From: Rhodanobacter sp. DHB23
GTDB taxonomy: Bacteria > Pseudomonadota > Gammaproteobacteria > Xanthomonadales > Rhodanobacteraceae
Assembly: GCF_014842975.1 (NCBI RefSeq)
Contig: NZ_JACYXK010000027.1
Coordinates: 1-64,000 of the forward strand
Length of the DNA stretch: 64,000 nucleotides
Direction: 5' to 3'
In this document: positions 34,076 through 55,172 of the stretch, piece by piece
Position numbering within the stretch: the stretch's first letter is position 1
Layout of the letters: every line of letters starts with the position of its first letter
Notes under the pieces: generated by a model
What the model saw: the letters and a program-made list of their open reading frames with translations, nothing else
What the model was told of the DNA's origin: nothing
Databases searched by the model: none
Program-made: the position numbers and the translations under genes

Positions 34076-34381
34076 TTACCAGCTGGCCTTGCGCAGGCCA
34101 GGCACGTCACCACGCATGGTGGCTTCGCGCAGCTTGTTGCGGCCAAGGTTGAACTTGGCGTACACGGCGCGCGGACGGCCGGTCAGCGCGCAACGGGTGC
34201 GCTGGCGGCTCGGGCTGGCGTCGCGCGGCAGCTTCTGCAGCTTGCCCTGCGCGTCCATCTTCTCCTCGTAGGAGGCGGTGGTGCTCAGCACGATCGCCTT
34301 CAGTTCGGCGCGCTTGGCGGCGTACTTCTTGACGAGCTTGGTCCGCTTGATGTCGCGGTTGACCATCGAGGTCTTTGCCAT
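34076..34381 (-). CDS. rpsN: 30S ribosomal protein S14
   Basis: 101 residues, the long zinc-free form (E. coli type): no CxxC pairs are present. It begins [20 protein letters not shown] and ends [21 protein letters not shown], with [20 protein letters not shown] before it. S14 joins the 30S head late in assembly. It follows rplE after a 71-bp spacer with an ATGGAT-type hairpin. Confidence 0.98.
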   Translation of the reverse strand: MAKTSMVNRDIKRTKLVKKYAAKRAELKAIVLSTTASYEEKMDAQGKLQKLPRDASPSRQRTRCALTGRPRAVYAKFNLGRNKLREATMRGDVPGLRKASW

Positions 34382-34406
34382 GAATAAATGCTCTCTTTTG
34401 AAGAGT

Positions 34407-34424
34407 CCGGCCACGGATGGCCGG
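34407..34424. repeat. Hairpin in rplE-rpsN spacer (CCGGCCA stem)
   Basis: CCGGCCA / TGGCCGG stem with a CGGA loop in the context AAGAGTCCGGCCACGGATGG. Compared with the GCGGCCAT copies, both sides of the outer stem changed together, so pairing is kept. Confidence 0.72.
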
Positions 34425-34452
34425 TTTTCCCGATCACGGATGATCGTTTGGT

Positions 34453-34992
34453 TTAGTTGCGGAACGGGAAGTTGAAGGCTTCCAGCAGCGCCTTGGCCTC
34501 GGCATCGGTCTTCGCGGTCGTGGTGATCGCGATGTCCATGCCGCGCATCGCGTCGACGGCGTCGAAGTCGATTTCCGGGAAGATGATCTGTTCCTTCACG
34601 CCGAAGTTGAAGTTGCCACGGCCGTCGAAGGCGCGGCCCGACACGCCGCGGAAGTCGCGGGTACGGGGCAGCGAGATGTTGATCAGGCGATCCAGGAACT
34701 CGAACATCTGGGCGCGGCGCAGGGTGACCTTGCAACCGATCGGCCAGCCGTCGCGGATCTTGAACGAGGCCACGGAAACGCGCGCCTTGGTCGTGATCGG
34801 CTTCTGGCCCGAGATCTTGGCCATGTCCGCCACGGCATTCTCGAGGATCTTCTTGTTGCCGGCGGCTTCGCCCACGCCCATGTTCAGCGTGATCTTGGTG
34901 ATGCGGGGAACCTGCATCACGTTCTGGTAGCCGAACTTCTCGGTGAGCTTCGGCACTACCTGCTCTTTGTAAAACGTCTCAAGGCGCGTCAT
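34453..34992 (-). CDS. rplE: 50S ribosomal protein L5
   Basis: 179 residues. [20 protein letters not shown] is the standard start, with [16 protein letters not shown] and the C-terminal [20 protein letters not shown]5 binds 5S rRNA and bridges to the 30S head. It lies 11 bp after rplX in the spc operon. Confidence 0.98.
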   Translation of the reverse strand: MTRLETFYKEQVVPKLTEKFGYQNVMQVPRITKITLNMGVGEAAGNKKILENAVADMAKISGQKPITTKARVSVASFKIRDGWPIGCKVTLRRAQMFEFLDRLINISLPRTRDFRGVSGRAFDGRGNFNFGVKEQIIFPEIDFDAVDAMRGMDIAITTTAKTDAEAKALLEAFNFPFRN

Positions 34993-35003
34993 GTCATTAA
35001 TCC

Positions 35004-35318
35004 TTACGCGTCCACGACCTCGCCATTCGAACGGAACACGCGGACCTTGCGCCCATCAGCGAGCGTCTTGGTGCCAACGCGTTCACCCTTGTTCGTGGCG
35101 GGGTTGAACAGCTGCACATTGGAGAGATGGATCGAGGCCTCGCGCTCGACGATGCCGCCGGCCTGGTTGGCCTGCGGATTCGGCTTGGTGTGGCGCTTGA
35201 CCAGGTTCACGTTGGAGACGAACACGCGCTCGCCTTCCACGCGCAGCACTTCGCCGCGCTGACCCTTGTTCTTGCCGGTGATCACGAGGACCTGATCACC
35301 CTTGCGGATACGGTTCAT
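35004..35318 (-). CDS. rplX: 50S ribosomal protein L24
   Basis: 104 residues. It starts [20 protein letters not shown], the KOW motif, followed by [18 protein letters not shown] and [21 protein letters not shown]24 is an early assembly initiator for 23S rRNA. It is 14 bp downstream of rplN. Confidence 0.98.
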   Translation of the reverse strand: MNRIRKGDQVLVITGKNKGQRGEVLRVEGERVFVSNVNLVKRHTKPNPQANQAGGIVEREASIHLSNVQLFNPATNKGERVGTKTLADGRKVRVFRSNGEVVDA

Positions 35319-35332
35319 GTTCAGGACCTCGC

Positions 35333-35701
35333 TCAGAGCACTTCGGGCGCGAGCGAGACGATCTTCATGAACTTCTCGCTGCGCAGCTCGCGGGTGACCG
35401 GCCCGAAGATACGGGTGCCGATCGGCTCGAGCTTGTTGTTGAGGAGCACCGCTGCATTGCCGTCGAAACGGATCAGCGAGCCATCGGGACGGCGCACGCC
35501 CTTGGCGGTGCGAACCACCACGGCGTTGTACACCTCGCCCTTCTTCACCTTGCCGCGGGGAATGGCATCCTTCACGGTGACCTTGATCACGTCACCGATC
35601 GCGGCGTAACGGCGCTTGGAGCCGCCGAGCACCTTGATGCACATCAGTTCCTTGGCACCGCTGTTGTCCGCCGCGGAGAGCGTGCTTTGCATCTGGATCA
35701 T
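35333..35701 (-). CDS. rplN: 50S ribosomal protein L14
   Basis: 122 residues, the usual length. It begins [20 protein letters not shown] and carries the family signature around [20 protein letters not shown], with [20 protein letters not shown] after it. L14 forms intersubunit bridges and binds L19 and the silencing factor RsfS. It is the first gene after rpsQ. Confidence 0.98.
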   Translation of the reverse strand: MIQMQSTLSAADNSGAKELMCIKVLGGSKRRYAAIGDVIKVTVKDAIPRGKVKKGEVYNAVVVRTAKGVRRPDGSLIRFDGNAAVLLNNKLEPIGTRIFGPVTRELRSEKFMKIVSLAPEVL

Positions 35702-35716
35702 GTCTGCACCCTCCTC

Positions 35717-35977
35717 TTAGACGGCCGCGCGGGTGACGATTTCGACCACGCGGTGATGCTTGGTCTTGGACAGCGGGCGGCACTCGGCGATGCGCACGAG
35801 GTCGCCCTCGTTCGCGCCGAGGTCGTCCTGCGCGTGCAGCTTGGTCGAGCGGCGCACGATCTTGCCCAGCAGGCCGTGCTGCACCTGGCGCTCGATCAGG
35901 ACGGTGACCGTCTTGTCCATCTTGTTGCTGATGACGCGCCCTTCGAGGGTACGCGCCTGCTTCTGGTTGTCGCTCAT
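35717..35977 (-). CDS. rpsQ: 30S ribosomal protein S17
   Basis: 86 residues with an OB fold: [24 protein letters not shown]-type acidic turn and the C-terminal [20 protein letters not shown] signature. It binds the 5' domain of 16S rRNA. It lies between rpmC and rplN. Confidence 0.98.
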   Translation of the reverse strand: MSDNQKQARTLEGRVISNKMDKTVTVLIERQVQHGLLGKIVRRSTKLHAQDDLGANEGDLVRIAECRPLSKTKHHRVVEIVTRAAV

Positions 35978-35989
35978 ATCGGCGGTCCC

Positions 35990-36175
35990 TTACTTCTTGC
36001 CGCCGAGCACGAATTTCGTGCGGGCGATGTCGCGCCGGACGCGGCGCAGCTGATGCGGCTGGTTGAGCTGGCCGGCGCCCTTCTGCATGCGCAGGTTGAA
36101 CTGTTCCTTGCGCAGGTCCAGCAGGTGCTGATTGAGCTCTTCGGCCGACTTGGTGGTCAGATCTTTGATGGCCAT
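35990..36175 (-). CDS. rpmC: 50S ribosomal protein L29
   Basis: 61 residues, two helices: [20 protein letters not shown] and the signature [16 protein letters not shown]29 sits at the tunnel exit next to L23 and helps dock SRP and trigger factor. It starts 1 bp after the rplP stop, so the two are translationally coupled. Confidence 0.97.
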   Translation of the reverse strand: MAIKDLTTKSAEELNQHLLDLRKEQFNLRMQKGAGQLNQPHQLRRVRRDIARTKFVLGGKK

Positions 36176-36176
36176 G

Positions 36177-36590
36177 TCACATCACCGCCCGGGTCACGAA
36201 CTGGGTCTGCACCGAGAGCTTGGCGGCGGCCAGGCGGAACGCCTCGCGTGCCGAAGCCTCGTCGATGCCCTCGATTTCATAAAGCATGCGGCCGGGCTGG
36301 ATCGGGGCGACCCAGAATTCCACGCCGCCCTTGCCGGCGCCCATGCGCACTTCGATCGGCTTCTTGGTGATCGGCTTGTCCGGGAACACGCGGATCCACA
36401 GCTTGCCGCCACGCTTCACGAAGCGGGTGATGCAACGACGACCTGCCTCGATCTGGCGTGCGGTGAGCGCGCCGGTGGTGGTCGCCTTGAGGCCGAATTC
36501 GCCGAAGCTGACGAGGTTGGCGCAGTGCGCCAGACCGTCGTTGCGGCCCTTGAACTGCTTGCGGTATTTGGTTCGCTTGGGTTGCAACAT
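36177..36590 (-). CDS. rplP: 50S ribosomal protein L16
   Basis: 137 residues. [20 protein letters not shown] is the invariant start, followed by [20 protein letters not shown] and [21 protein letters not shown]16 is a late assembly protein near the A-site tRNA elbow. It is 11 bp after rpsC. Confidence 0.98.
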   Translation of the reverse strand: MLQPKRTKYRKQFKGRNDGLAHCANLVSFGEFGLKATTTGALTARQIEAGRRCITRFVKRGGKLWIRVFPDKPITKKPIEVRMGAGKGGVEFWVAPIQPGRMLYEIEGIDEASAREAFRLAAAKLSVQTQFVTRAVM

Positions 36591-36601
36591 GGCAACTCTC
36601 C

Positions 36602-37366
36602 TTACTTCGCCGCACGCTCGCGACGGCCTTCGCCATCACGATCGCGACGCGGTTCACGGTCACGGCGGCCTTCGCCACCCTCGCGGCGCGACGACGGCGC
36701 CGGGGACTCGTCCTTCGGTTCCTGGCCGATCTGGGCCACGTCGAAGATCTCGCCCTTGTAGACCCACACCTTGATGCCGATGATGCCGTACTGGGTCTTC
36801 GCCTCGGCGGTGCCGTAGTCGATGTCCGCACGCAGGGTGTGCAGCGGCACGCGGCCTTCGCGGGCCCACTCGGAACGGGCGATCTCGGCGCCGTTCAGAC
36901 GGCCGGACACGTTGATCTTGATACCCAGCGCGCCCAGGCGCATCGCATTGCCCACCGAGCGCTTCATCGCGCGACGGAACATGATGCGGCGCTCGAGCTG
37001 CTGCGCGATCGACTCGGCCACCAGCTGGGCGTCCAGCTCGGGCTTGCGCACTTCGTTGACGTTGATGTGCGTCGGAACGCCCATCATGTCGCTGACTTCC
37101 TTGCGCAACTTCTCGATGTCCTCGCCCTTCTTGCCGATCACCACGCCCGGACGGGCGGTGTAGATCGTCACGCGCGCGGTCTTGGCCGGGCGCTCGATCT
37201 GGATCTTCGAGATGCCGGCGGCAGCCAGCTTCTTCTTCAGCATCTCGCGGACCTTGATGTCCGCCACGAGATACTTCGCGTAGTCGCCCTTGTTGGCGTA
37301 CCACTTGGCGTTCCAGTCCTTGGCGATGCCGAGGCGGATGCCGGTGGGATGAACTTTGTGACCCAT
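36602..37366 (-). CDS. rpsC: 30S ribosomal protein S3
   Basis: 254 residues (E. coli 233). [20 protein letters not shown] fixes the start; an upstream in-frame ATG would add eight residues not seen in the family. A KH domain ([17 protein letters not shown]) binds mRNA at the entry channel. The last 35 or so residues form an Arg/Glu/Asp-rich low-complexity tail ([18 protein letters not shown]), longer than in E. coli and common in related lineages. It is 13 bp after rplV. Confidence 0.97.
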   Translation of the reverse strand: MGHKVHPTGIRLGIAKDWNAKWYANKGDYAKYLVADIKVREMLKKKLAAAGISKIQIERPAKTARVTIYTARPGVVIGKKGEDIEKLRKEVSDMMGVPTHINVNEVRKPELDAQLVAESIAQQLERRIMFRRAMKRSVGNAMRLGALGIKINVSGRLNGAEIARSEWAREGRVPLHTLRADIDYGTAEAKTQYGIIGIKVWVYKGEIFDVAQIGQEPKDESPAPSSRREGGEGRRDREPRRDRDGEGRRERAAK

Positions 37367-37379
37367 CGTCTTCTTCCTC

Positions 37380-37715
37380 TTACTCGCCAACGACCACGGT
37401 GATGTGGCTGGTGCGCTTCAGGATGCGGGAACCGCGGCCTTTGGCGCGGGCATACATGCGCTTCATCGCCGGACCTTCGTCCACGAAGATGCGCGCGACC
37501 TTCAGCTCGTCGACATCGGCACCGAGGTTGTTCTCGGCGTTGGCGACGGCCGACAGCAGCACCTTGCGGACAAGGTGTGCAGCCTTCTTGTTGGTGAACT
37601 GGAGCACGTCGCTGGCCCGGCCCACGGGCATGCCGCGGACCAGGTCTGCCACCAGGCGTGCCTTCTGCGCCGAGATGCGGGCGCCGCGCAGGATCGCTTT
37701 GGCTTCGGTGCTCAT
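37380..37715 (-). CDS. rplV: 50S ribosomal protein L22
   Basis: 111 residues. [20 protein letters not shown] is the start; the beta-hairpin that lines the exit tunnel includes [20 protein letters not shown]. The ATG shares one base with the rpsS stop (37715), so the genes are coupled. Confidence 0.98.
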   Translation of the reverse strand: MSTEAKAILRGARISAQKARLVADLVRGMPVGRASDVLQFTNKKAAHLVRKVLLSAVANAENNLGADVDELKVARIFVDEGPAMKRMYARAKGRGSRILKRTSHITVVVGE

Positions 37716-37987
37716 CACTTGCCCTTCTTGTCGCCGACGTGGCCCTTGAAGGTACGCGTCACCGCGAACTCGCCGAGCTTGTGCCCGACCATGTTCTCGT
37801 TGACGAGCACCGGCACGTGCTGGCGGCCGTTGTGGATGGCGATGGTCAGGCCCACCATTTCGGGCAGGATCATCGAGCGGCGCGACCAGGTCTTGATCGG
37901 GCGCTTGTTGTTGGCGGAAACCGCGGCTTCCACCTTCTTGGCGAGGTGAAGGTCGACGAACGGACCTTTCTTCAGAGAGCGTGGCAT
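37715..37987 (-). CDS. rpsS: 30S ribosomal protein S19
   Basis: 90 residues. [20 protein letters not shown] and the signature [20 protein letters not shown], with [15 protein letters not shown], identify S19. It contacts S13 and the A-site tRNA region of the 30S head. It lies between rplB and rplV in the S10 operon. Confidence 0.98.
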   Translation of the reverse strand: MPRSLKKGPFVDLHLAKKVEAAVSANNKRPIKTWSRRSMILPEMVGLTIAIHNGRQHVPVLVNENMVGHKLGEFAVTRTFKGHVGDKKGK

Positions 37988-37999
37988 GTCGGGTTCCTG

Positions 38000-38821
38000 T
38001 TACTTGCGACGACGCACGATGAACTGCTGCGTGCGCTTGTTGTTGCGGGTCTTGTAACCCTTGGTCGGCGTGCCCCACGGGCTGACCGGATGACGGCCGC
38101 CGGAGGTACGGCCTTCACCACCGCCGTGCGGATGGTCGACCGGGTTCATGACGACGCCGCGAACGGTCGGACGGATGCCCAGCCAGCGCTTGGCGCCGGC
38201 CTTGCCGAGCTTCTTCAGGCTGTGCTCGCCGTTGCCGACTTCACCGATGGTGGCGCGGCACTCGACCGGCACGCGGCGCATTTCGCCGGAGCGCAGGCGC
38301 AGCGTGGCGTAGCCGGATTCGCGGGCCACCAGCTGCACCGAGGCACCGGCGGAGCGGGCGATCTGCGCGCCCTTGCCGGGCTTCATCTCGATGCAGTGGA
38401 TCGTGGAACCCACCGGGATGCTGCGCAGCTGCAGGCAATTGCCCACCTTGATCGGCGCGTCGTGGCCGGACAGCAGGCGATCACCCACCTGCACACCCTT
38501 CGGCGCGATGATGTAGCGACGCTCACCGTCGGCATAGCACAGCAGCGCGATGTGCGCGGTGCGGTTCGGATCGTATTCGATGCGCTCGACCTTGGCGGCA
38601 ATGCCTTCCTTGTCGCGCTTGAAGTCGATGATGCGGTAAGCCTGCTTGTGGCCGCCACCGCGATGACGCGTGGTGATGCGACCGAAATGGTTGCGACCAC
38701 CCGTCTTCGACTGGCTTTCGGTCAGCGGCGCGTACGGCGCGCCCTTGTGCAGCCCCTCGGTGCGGACGCTGACGGCGTCACGACGACCCGGCGAGGTTGG
38801 CTTGTGATTGATTAGTGCCAT
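38000..38821 (-). CDS. rplB: 50S ribosomal protein L2
   Basis: 273 residues, same length as E. coli L2. [19 protein letters not shown] opens it, and the C-terminal [20 protein letters not shown] signature holds the His that supports the peptidyl-transferase centre. L2 is one of the largest rRNA-binding proteins of the 50S subunit. It is 17 bp after rplW. Confidence 0.98.
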   Translation of the reverse strand: MALINHKPTSPGRRDAVSVRTEGLHKGAPYAPLTESQSKTGGRNHFGRITTRHRGGGHKQAYRIIDFKRDKEGIAAKVERIEYDPNRTAHIALLCYADGERRYIIAPKGVQVGDRLLSGHDAPIKVGNCLQLRSIPVGSTIHCIEMKPGKGAQIARSAGASVQLVARESGYATLRLRSGEMRRVPVECRATIGEVGNGEHSLKKLGKAGAKRWLGIRPTVRGVVMNPVDHPHGGGEGRTSGGRHPVSPWGTPTKGYKTRNNKRTQQFIVRRRK

Positions 38822-38838
38822 CTCGAGGAACTCCTGGC

Positions 38839-39132
38839 TCAGGCCTTGGCCGACACGTCGATGGTCTGGCCATCGGCGAGGCGGACGTAGGCCTTGCGCT
38901 TGCCCTGGCGGCTGCCAGCGCGGAAACGGAAGGACTTGACCTTGCCCTTGCTGTTGACGAGGTTCACCTGCTCGACCTTGACGTCGAACATCTTCTCCAC
39001 CGCCTCACGGACATCGGCCTTGGTCGCCTCGGGGGCAACCACGAAAACGTACTGGTTGTGCTCGCTGACGCGAGCCGACTTCTCGGAAATGTGCGGCGCG
39101 CGCAGCGTATCGAGAATGCGTTCGTTGCTCAT
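38839..39132 (-). CDS. rplW: 50S ribosomal protein L23
   Basis: 97 residues. [20 protein letters not shown] is the conserved N-terminus; [20 protein letters not shown] and [19 protein letters not shown] follow. L23 is the docking site for trigger factor and SRP at the tunnel exit. The ATG at 39130-39132 overlaps the rplD stop by 4 bp, and it is preferred to a start 9 bp upstream. Confidence 0.97.
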   Translation of the reverse strand: MSNERILDTLRAPHISEKSARVSEHNQYVFVVAPEATKADVREAVEKMFDVKVEQVNLVNSKGKVKSFRFRAGSRQGKRKAYVRLADGQTIDVSAKA

Positions 39133-39731
39133 GCCAGCCACTCCTCGATCTTCTTCACGGCGTCAACCGTCATCACCACGTGGTCGGAACCGACCAGACT
39201 GACCGGATTCAGCGCCATCACGTCCAGGACGTGCAGGTAGGGGATGTTGCGCGAAGCCAGATACAGCGCCTCGTCGGCATCCTCGGAAACCAGCAGCACG
39301 CGACCGGAAACTTCAAGCTCCTTGAGCTTGGCGACCATTGCCTTGGTCTTGGGCTGCTCGACGCCGAAACCGTCGACCACCTTCAGGCGACCCTGGCGGT
39401 TCAGTTCGGCAAGGATCGAGCGGATCGCCACGCGGTAGGCCTTGCGGTTGACCTTCTGCTCGTAGCTGCGCGGCTTCGCGGCAAAGGTCACGCCACCGCC
39501 CACGAAGATCGGGGCGCGGTAGTCACCGTGACGGGCGCCGCCGCCCTTCTGCTTCTTGAACTTCTTGGTGGTGCCCGACAGCTCGCCACGCGACAGCTGC
39601 GCCTTGGTACCGGCGCGACCGCCGGCCTGGTACGCAACCACTACCTGGTGAACCAGGGCCTGCTTGAACTCGCCGCCGAACACTTCGTCCGACACGCTGA
39701 GCGGCTTGGCGCCAATGACATTCAGTTCCAT
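39129..39731 (-). CDS. rplD: 50S ribosomal protein L4
   Basis: 200 residues. [20 protein letters not shown] is the family start (an upstream ATG adds five residues and is rejected). The tunnel loop contains [20 protein letters not shown]. In enterobacteria L4 also represses its own S10 operon by acting on the leader at an attenuator; this window has an attenuator-like hairpin in that leader (40831-40867). L4 overlaps rplW by 4 bp. Confidence 0.98.
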   Translation of the reverse strand: MELNVIGAKPLSVSDEVFGGEFKQALVHQVVVAYQAGGRAGTKAQLSRGELSGTTKKFKKQKGGGARHGDYRAPIFVGGGVTFAAKPRSYEQKVNRKAYRVAIRSILAELNRQGRLKVVDGFGVEQPKTKAMVAKLKELEVSGRVLLVSEDADEALYLASRNIPYLHVLDVMALNPVSLVGSDHVVMTVDAVKKIEEWLA

Positions 39732-39742
39732 GGCGTCTCTCC

Positions 39743-40384
39743 TCAACCCTTGGTGGTCGGACGGATGACGACGTCGCCACCGGTCGCACCGGGGACAGCG
39801 CCCTTCACCGCGATCAGGTGACGCTCGGCGTCGACCTTGACCACTTCCAGACCCTGCTGCGTGCGGTTCACCGCACCCATGTGGCCCGACATCTTCTTGC
39901 CCGGGAACACGCGGCCCGGCGTCTGGCGCTGGCCGATCGAACCCGGCGCGCGGTGCGACAGCGAGTTGCCGTGCGTCGCATCGCCCATCTTGAAGTTGTG
40001 GCGCTTGATGGTGCCCTGGAAGCCCTTGCCCTTCGAGACGCCGGCGACGTCGACGATCTGGCCGACCGCGAACACCTCGTCAGCCTTGATCTCCGCGCCC
40101 ACGCTGTACTTGCCGAGGTCGTCGGCGGACACGCGGAACTCCCACAAACCACGACCCGGCTCAACCTTGGCCTTGGCGTAATGGCCCTTCAGCGGCGCCG
40201 TCAGCAAGCTGGCGCGCTTCACGCCCGCCGCGACCTGCACCGCGCTGTAGCCATCGTTGTCTTCCGTCTTCAGCTGGGTGACGCGGTTCGGGGTCGCTTC
40301 AATCAGCGTCACCGGAATCGAGCGTCCGTCTTCAGTGAAGAGCCGGCTCATGCCGCACTTGCGGCCTACCAGTCCGATACTCAT
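39743..40384 (-). CDS. rplC: 50S ribosomal protein L3
   Basis: 213 residues. [20 protein letters not shown] starts it; [20 protein letters not shown] and [20 protein letters not shown] contain the family signature. The Gln in the GQRQTPG loop is the residue methylated by PrmB in E. coli. L3 initiates 50S assembly. It is 20 bp after rpsJ. Confidence 0.98.
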   Translation of the reverse strand: MSIGLVGRKCGMSRLFTEDGRSIPVTLIEATPNRVTQLKTEDNDGYSAVQVAAGVKRASLLTAPLKGHYAKAKVEPGRGLWEFRVSADDLGKYSVGAEIKADEVFAVGQIVDVAGVSKGKGFQGTIKRHNFKMGDATHGNSLSHRAPGSIGQRQTPGRVFPGKKMSGHMGAVNRTQQGLEVVKVDAERHLIAVKGAVPGATGGDVVIRPTTKG

Positions 40385-40404
40385 GTTCGTATCCTGTCTA
40401 TCGC

Positions 40405-40716
40405 TCAACCGAGCTTGATCTGAACATCGACGCCAGCGGCGAGATCAAGCTTCATGAGCGCGTCCACGGTCTTGTCGTTGGGATCGACGATGTCGAGCAC
40501 GCGCTTGTGGGTACGGGTCTCGTACTGGTCGCGTGCATCCTTGTCGACGTGCGGCGACACCAGAATGGTGTAACGCTCGATCTTGGTCGGGAGCGGAATC
40601 GGGCCGAGCACCGTGGCGCCCGTGCGCTTGGCCGTCTCGACGATCTCGCTGGCCGAACGGTCGATCAGACGATGATCGAACGCCTTGAGCCGGATGCGAA
40701 TCTTCTGGTTCGCCAT
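40405..40716 (-). CDS. rpsJ: 30S ribosomal protein S10 (NusE)
   Basis: 103 residues from [19 protein letters not shown]; an upstream in-frame ATG is rejected because this is the invariant N-terminus. [20 protein letters not shown] and [19 protein letters not shown] follow. Besides its role in the 30S head, S10 binds NusB and links NusG to the ribosome. It is the first gene of the S10 operon, with a roughly 300-nt leader. Confidence 0.98.
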   Translation of the reverse strand: MANQKIRIRLKAFDHRLIDRSASEIVETAKRTGATVLGPIPLPTKIERYTILVSPHVDKDARDQYETRTHKRVLDIVDPNDKTVDALMKLDLAAGVDVQIKLG

Positions 40717-40830
40717 AAAACCGTGTCCTGTTATCAAAAGAACCTGGATGTGCAACGAAGCGGCTTCTCACCGCCCCGCAACTGCCTTTGGAACCGGGCC
40801 GGGACCCTGCCGAAGCGAAATCCCGACCCG

Positions 40831-40867
40831 AAAAACGCCAAGCGAGCATTGGTCTGCTCGCCTGGCG
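40831..40867 (-). terminator. Attenuator-like hairpin in the S10 operon leader
   Basis: On the minus strand the RNA reads CGCCAGGCGAGCA, a 6-nt loop, TGCTCGCTTGGCG, then TTTTT. The stem pairs CGCCA/TGGCG and GCGAGCA/TGCTCGC with a small internal bulge. It is an intrinsic-terminator shape about 115 nt upstream of rpsJ and about 150 nt downstream of the presumed promoter, as expected for leader attenuation. It could instead terminate read-through from tuf. Confidence 0.65.
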
Positions 40868-41023
40868 CAAATCCTGCTGCGCAATCTGTTCGTGGCAACG
40901 GGATCAACCCGGAATCACGCCGAATGCGATGGCCGTCCACGGCCTGCGAACTCGAAGCACTTCCTGCGCCTCATTTCGCGGTGAGCCGGTCGAAATCAGG
41001 TTCGTCCGGCTAGGGAGCTGCGA

Positions 41024-41052
41024 AGTATAACGACAAATTTCCCGAATGGGAA
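41024..41052 (-). promoter_or_regulatory. Sigma70-like promoter of the S10 operon
   Basis: Minus-strand -35 TTCCCA (41047-41052) and -10 TATACT (41024-41029), spacer 17 bp. The predicted start near 41017 gives a 300-nt leader before rpsJ. The 447-bp tuf-rpsJ gap otherwise holds the attenuator-like hairpin and one ATGGAT hairpin; I see no gene in it. Confidence 0.6.
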
Positions 41053-41100
41053 GAGCTTGGCGTTAGCCGTGCTCACATCCATGTTCGCGAAGATCAAGAA

Positions 41101-41118
41101 CCGGCCATCCATGGCCGG
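41101..41118. repeat. ATCCAT-loop hairpin after tuf
   Basis: CCGGCCAT / ATGGCCGG stem, loop CC, 46 bp past the tuf stop and followed on the plus strand by ACTTTTT. It is the reverse complement of the copies at 34407 and 42492. Confidence 0.75.
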
Positions 41119-41163
41119 ACTTTTTACCAAAAGCCGCTATTCCAACGGCATTTTGGCCAGTTA

Positions 41164-42354
<1,191 letters not shown>

Positions 42355-42491
42355 GACTAGAGACCTCTGGATAGTACTTTTGTCAGTGCGGCTCGCGCCG
42401 CGTCGTTGTGCTTACGCGACCCGGAGGCCGCACTGCCTGCTTCTTCAAAGCATCGCGACCAGTCAAGACCACGATGCTTTTCTTGAAAAGT

Positions 42492-42509
42492 GCGGCCATG
42501 GATGGCCGC
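42492..42509. repeat. ATGGAT-loop hairpin in fusA-tuf spacer
   Basis: GCGGCCAT / ATGGCCGC stem in the context AAAAGTGCGGCCATGGATGG. Same module as at 27213 and 32879. The 208-bp spacer has no gene. Confidence 0.75.
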
Positions 42510-42562
42510 CCGTTTGATCTTCGCGGTCAGGATGACCGCAAAATCAATCCGGCCGCAAAAAA

Positions 42563-44692
<2,130 letters not shown>

Positions 44693-44829
44693 AGTCGTAG
44701 TCCGACGGAGATCCATCCCCGATGGGGCAGCGGCGGCCATCCGAGCCGCACTGGTCATGAAAAAATCCGGCACAAGTGCCGGCTTGTATGGCGCCGCCCG
44801 CACCCGCGGGCGGCGCATTTACCGCCGAA

Positions 44830-45297
44830 TTACCAGCGGTAGTGCGAGAAGGCCTTGTTGGCTTCCGCCATGCGATGGGTTTCCTCGCGCTTCTTGGCGG
44901 CACCACCACGGCTCTCGGAGGCTTCCTGCAGCTCGGCGGCCAGCTTGCGCGGCATCGAGGTCTCGCCACGCTTGCGCGCAGCCTCGATCACCCAGCGCAT
45001 CGCCAGCGCCATGCGGCGGCCCGGACGCACTTCGACCGGCACCTGGTAGGTGGCGCCACCGACACGGCGGGACTTCACCTCGACGGCGGGCGCGACGTTG
45101 TTCAGCGCCTTCTCGACCAGAGCCACCGGCTCGGCGTGCTTCTCGCCCAGATGCTCGAGCGCACCGTAGACGATGCTCTCGGCCACCGACTTCTTGCCGC
45201 TCTTCATCACCATGTTGATGAAACGGGCGATCAGCTGGCTGCCGTGCTTCGGGTCGGGCAGCACCACACGGGCGGGATGGGAACCTTTACGCGACAT
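44830..45297 (-). CDS. rpsG: 30S ribosomal protein S7
   Basis: 155 residues. It begins [20 protein letters not shown], carries the signature [20 protein letters not shown] and [20 protein letters not shown], and ends [16 protein letters not shown]7 nucleates the 30S head and in E. coli regulates the str operon at the rpsL-rpsG junction. Here that junction is 42 bp. Confidence 0.98.
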   Translation of the reverse strand: MSRKGSHPARVVLPDPKHGSQLIARFINMVMKSGKKSVAESIVYGALEHLGEKHAEPVALVEKALNNVAPAVEVKSRRVGGATYQVPVEVRPGRRMALAMRWVIEAARKRGETSMPRKLAAELQEASESRGGAAKKREETHRMAEANKAFSHYRW

Positions 45298-45339
45298 GTT
45301 TGATATCCGTTATTCAGCGACCAGGATGGCCGCACACAA

Positions 45340-45714
45340 TTAAGCCTTCGGGCGCTTGGCGCCATACTTCGAACGCGACTGGCGACGCTTGGTGACGCCC
45401 GCGCAGTCGAGGCTGCCGCGCACCGTGTGGTAGCGCACGCCGGGGAGATCCTTGACGCGGCCGCCGCGGATCAGCACCACCGAGTGCTCCTGCAGGTTGT
45501 GGCCTTCGCCGCCGATGTAGCTGATGACCTCGTAGCCGTTGGTCAGGCGCACCTTGGCAACCTTGCGCAACGCCGAGTTCGGCTTCTTCGGGGTGGTCGT
45601 GTACACGCGCGTGCAGACGCCGCGACGCTGCGGGCTGTTCTGCAGGGCAGGCGAATCGCTCTTGTAGCTCTTCGGGCTGCGGGACTTGCGCACCAACTGG
45701 TTGATAGTCGCCAT
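45340..45714 (-). CDS. rpsL: 30S ribosomal protein S12
   Basis: 124 residues. [20 protein letters not shown] opens it; [20 protein letters not shown] holds Lys43-equivalent and the PNSA loop at the decoding centre, where streptomycin-resistance substitutions occur; both look wild type, as does [13 protein letters not shown]. It is the first gene of the str operon. Confidence 0.98.
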   Translation of the reverse strand: MATINQLVRKSRSPKSYKSDSPALQNSPQRRGVCTRVYTTTPKKPNSALRKVAKVRLTNGYEVISYIGGEGHNLQEHSVVLIRGGRVKDLPGVRYHTVRGSLDCAGVTKRRQSRSKYGAKRPKA

Positions 45715-45775
45715 GCGTAACCTATTCTGAAAACATAAAGGCAGCCCGAACGAGCTCGGTCTGCCAAGAAGCGGG

Positions 45776-45805
45776 AATATAACACGGACAGCCTGTCAAG
45801 GACAA
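45776..45805 (-). promoter_or_regulatory. Sigma70-like promoter of the str operon
   Basis: Minus-strand -35 TTGTCC (45800-45805), 18-bp spacer, -10 TATATT (45776-45781), 62 bp upstream of the rpsL ATG. A perfect TTGACA also lies at about 45794-45799 but has no -10 at a suitable distance. Confidence 0.5.
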
Positions 45806-45836
45806 GCCAGCGTCCCGCCTTCCATGACCCGAACAC

Positions 45837-45856
45837 GAGGTGCATCCGTGCACCTC
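45837..45856 (-). terminator. Hairpin after rpoC
   Basis: Perfect 8-bp stem GAGGTGCA / TGCACCTC with a TCCG loop, 36 bp past the rpoC stop. There is no U tract, so it may be a weak or Rho-assisted end of the rpoBC transcript, or a member of the short-loop hairpin family. Confidence 0.5.
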
Positions 45857-45892
45857 ATTTCGTATGTCTAGCGAGCAACGCCCGTATCGGAC

Positions 45893-50104
<4,212 letters not shown>

Positions 50105-50193
50105 GGGAGTCTCCGAAGATCGGGAATAGGGAATGGAGAATCGGGAACCGGGAGAACGGGGAGCGACGGTCCGCTCCTCGTCTCCGCCTCAAC

Positions 50194-54354
<4,161 letters not shown>

Positions 54355-54503
54355 GGTTGACGCCTCGGTTCGCAGTGACGCCGGTGGTGCACGCACCGGC
54401 TGAAATGATGAAGACTTGATCTGGGAGATCGCGGTTGGGAACTCAGCACCTGAATTCCCAGCCGCCATACCCCAAAGCCACAGCATCCATGCTTGATGGG
54501 CCG

Positions 54504-54659
54504 CAAATGGGCTCCTGCCCATTTGTGGCTCGCCCGCCAAAGGCGGGCTCCGTCAAATCAGGCGCCACGCGCCTGATTTGCGGCGGGTCTCCTGACCCGC
54601 TGCGGGCTCCGCTGAATCGGGCGCAAGCGCCCGATTCACGGCGGGCCATCCTGGCCCGC
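54504..54659. repeat. Six consecutive hairpins in the rplL-rpoB spacer
   Basis: Perfect stems at 54504-54525 (loop TCCT), 54532-54548 (loop AAA), 54554-54580, 54583-54600 (GCGGGTC / GACCCGC, loop TCCT), 54614-54637 and 54641-54659 (GCGGGCCA / TGGCCCGC, loop TCC). The TCCT loops match hairpin P3 of the large repeat unit. The 400-bp spacer 54355-54754 holds no gene. Confidence 0.8.
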
Positions 54660-54685
54660 GCGCCGCCCGACTCCTTAAGCGGCCA

Positions 54686-54713
54686 AAGCCCGGGGGCTTT
54701 CGCCCCCAGGCTT
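54686..54713 (-). terminator. Attenuator-like hairpin after rplL
   Basis: On the minus strand AAGCCTGGGGGC, GAAA-type loop, GCCCCCGGGCTT, followed by TGG: an 11-12 bp stem 41 bp past the rplL stop. In E. coli a partial terminator lies at this position and sets the ratio of L7/L12 to RNA polymerase; the same role is inferred here. Confidence 0.6.
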
Positions 54714-54754
54714 GGCTTGCGCTAAGTCAAACTGACGGCGCGCAAGAGCGCCGA

Positions 54755-55126
54755 TTACTTCAGTTCGACCGTGGCGCCGGCAGCTTCGAGGTCCTTCTTG
54801 AACTTCGCAGCGTCTTCCTTCGAAGCGGCTTCCTTCACGACGCCACCGGCTTCGGTCAGGTCCTTCGCTTCCTTCAGGCCCAGGCCCGTGATGGCACGGA
54901 CGGCCTTGATCACGTCGACCTTCTTGTCGCCGGCGCTCTTCAGGATCACGTCGAACTCGGTCTGCTCTTCGGCAGCCGGGCCGGCAGCGGCCGGGCCGGC
55001 GGCAACCATCACCGGGGCGGCGGCGGTCACGCCGAACTTCTCTTCGATGGCCTTCACCAGGTCCATCACTTCCATCAGCGACTTGGCGGCGACGGCTTCA
55101 ACGATCTGTTCGTTGGTCAGGGACAT
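54755..55126 (-). CDS. rplL: 50S ribosomal protein L7/L12
   Basis: 123 residues. An N-terminal dimerisation helix ([20 protein letters not shown]), an Ala/Pro-rich flexible hinge around residues 38-52, and the C-terminal domain with [20 protein letters not shown] form the stalk protein that recruits GTPase factors. It is 46 bp after rplJ. Confidence 0.98.
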   Translation of the reverse strand: MSLTNEQIVEAVAAKSLMEVMDLVKAIEEKFGVTAAAPVMVAAGPAAAGPAAEEQTEFDVILKSAGDKKVDVIKAVRAITGLGLKEAKDLTEAGGVVKEAASKEDAAKFKKDLEAAGATVELK

Positions 55127-55172
55127 TTTGATTTACCTTCTGGAAATTGATTCGATTGAGTAGACGGCGAAC

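Noticed and set aside
45794-45799. Perfect TTGACA upstream of rpsL as the -35 box
   Set aside because: The nearest TATA-like hexamer is only 12 bp away; the overlapping TTGTCC with an 18-bp spacer fits better.
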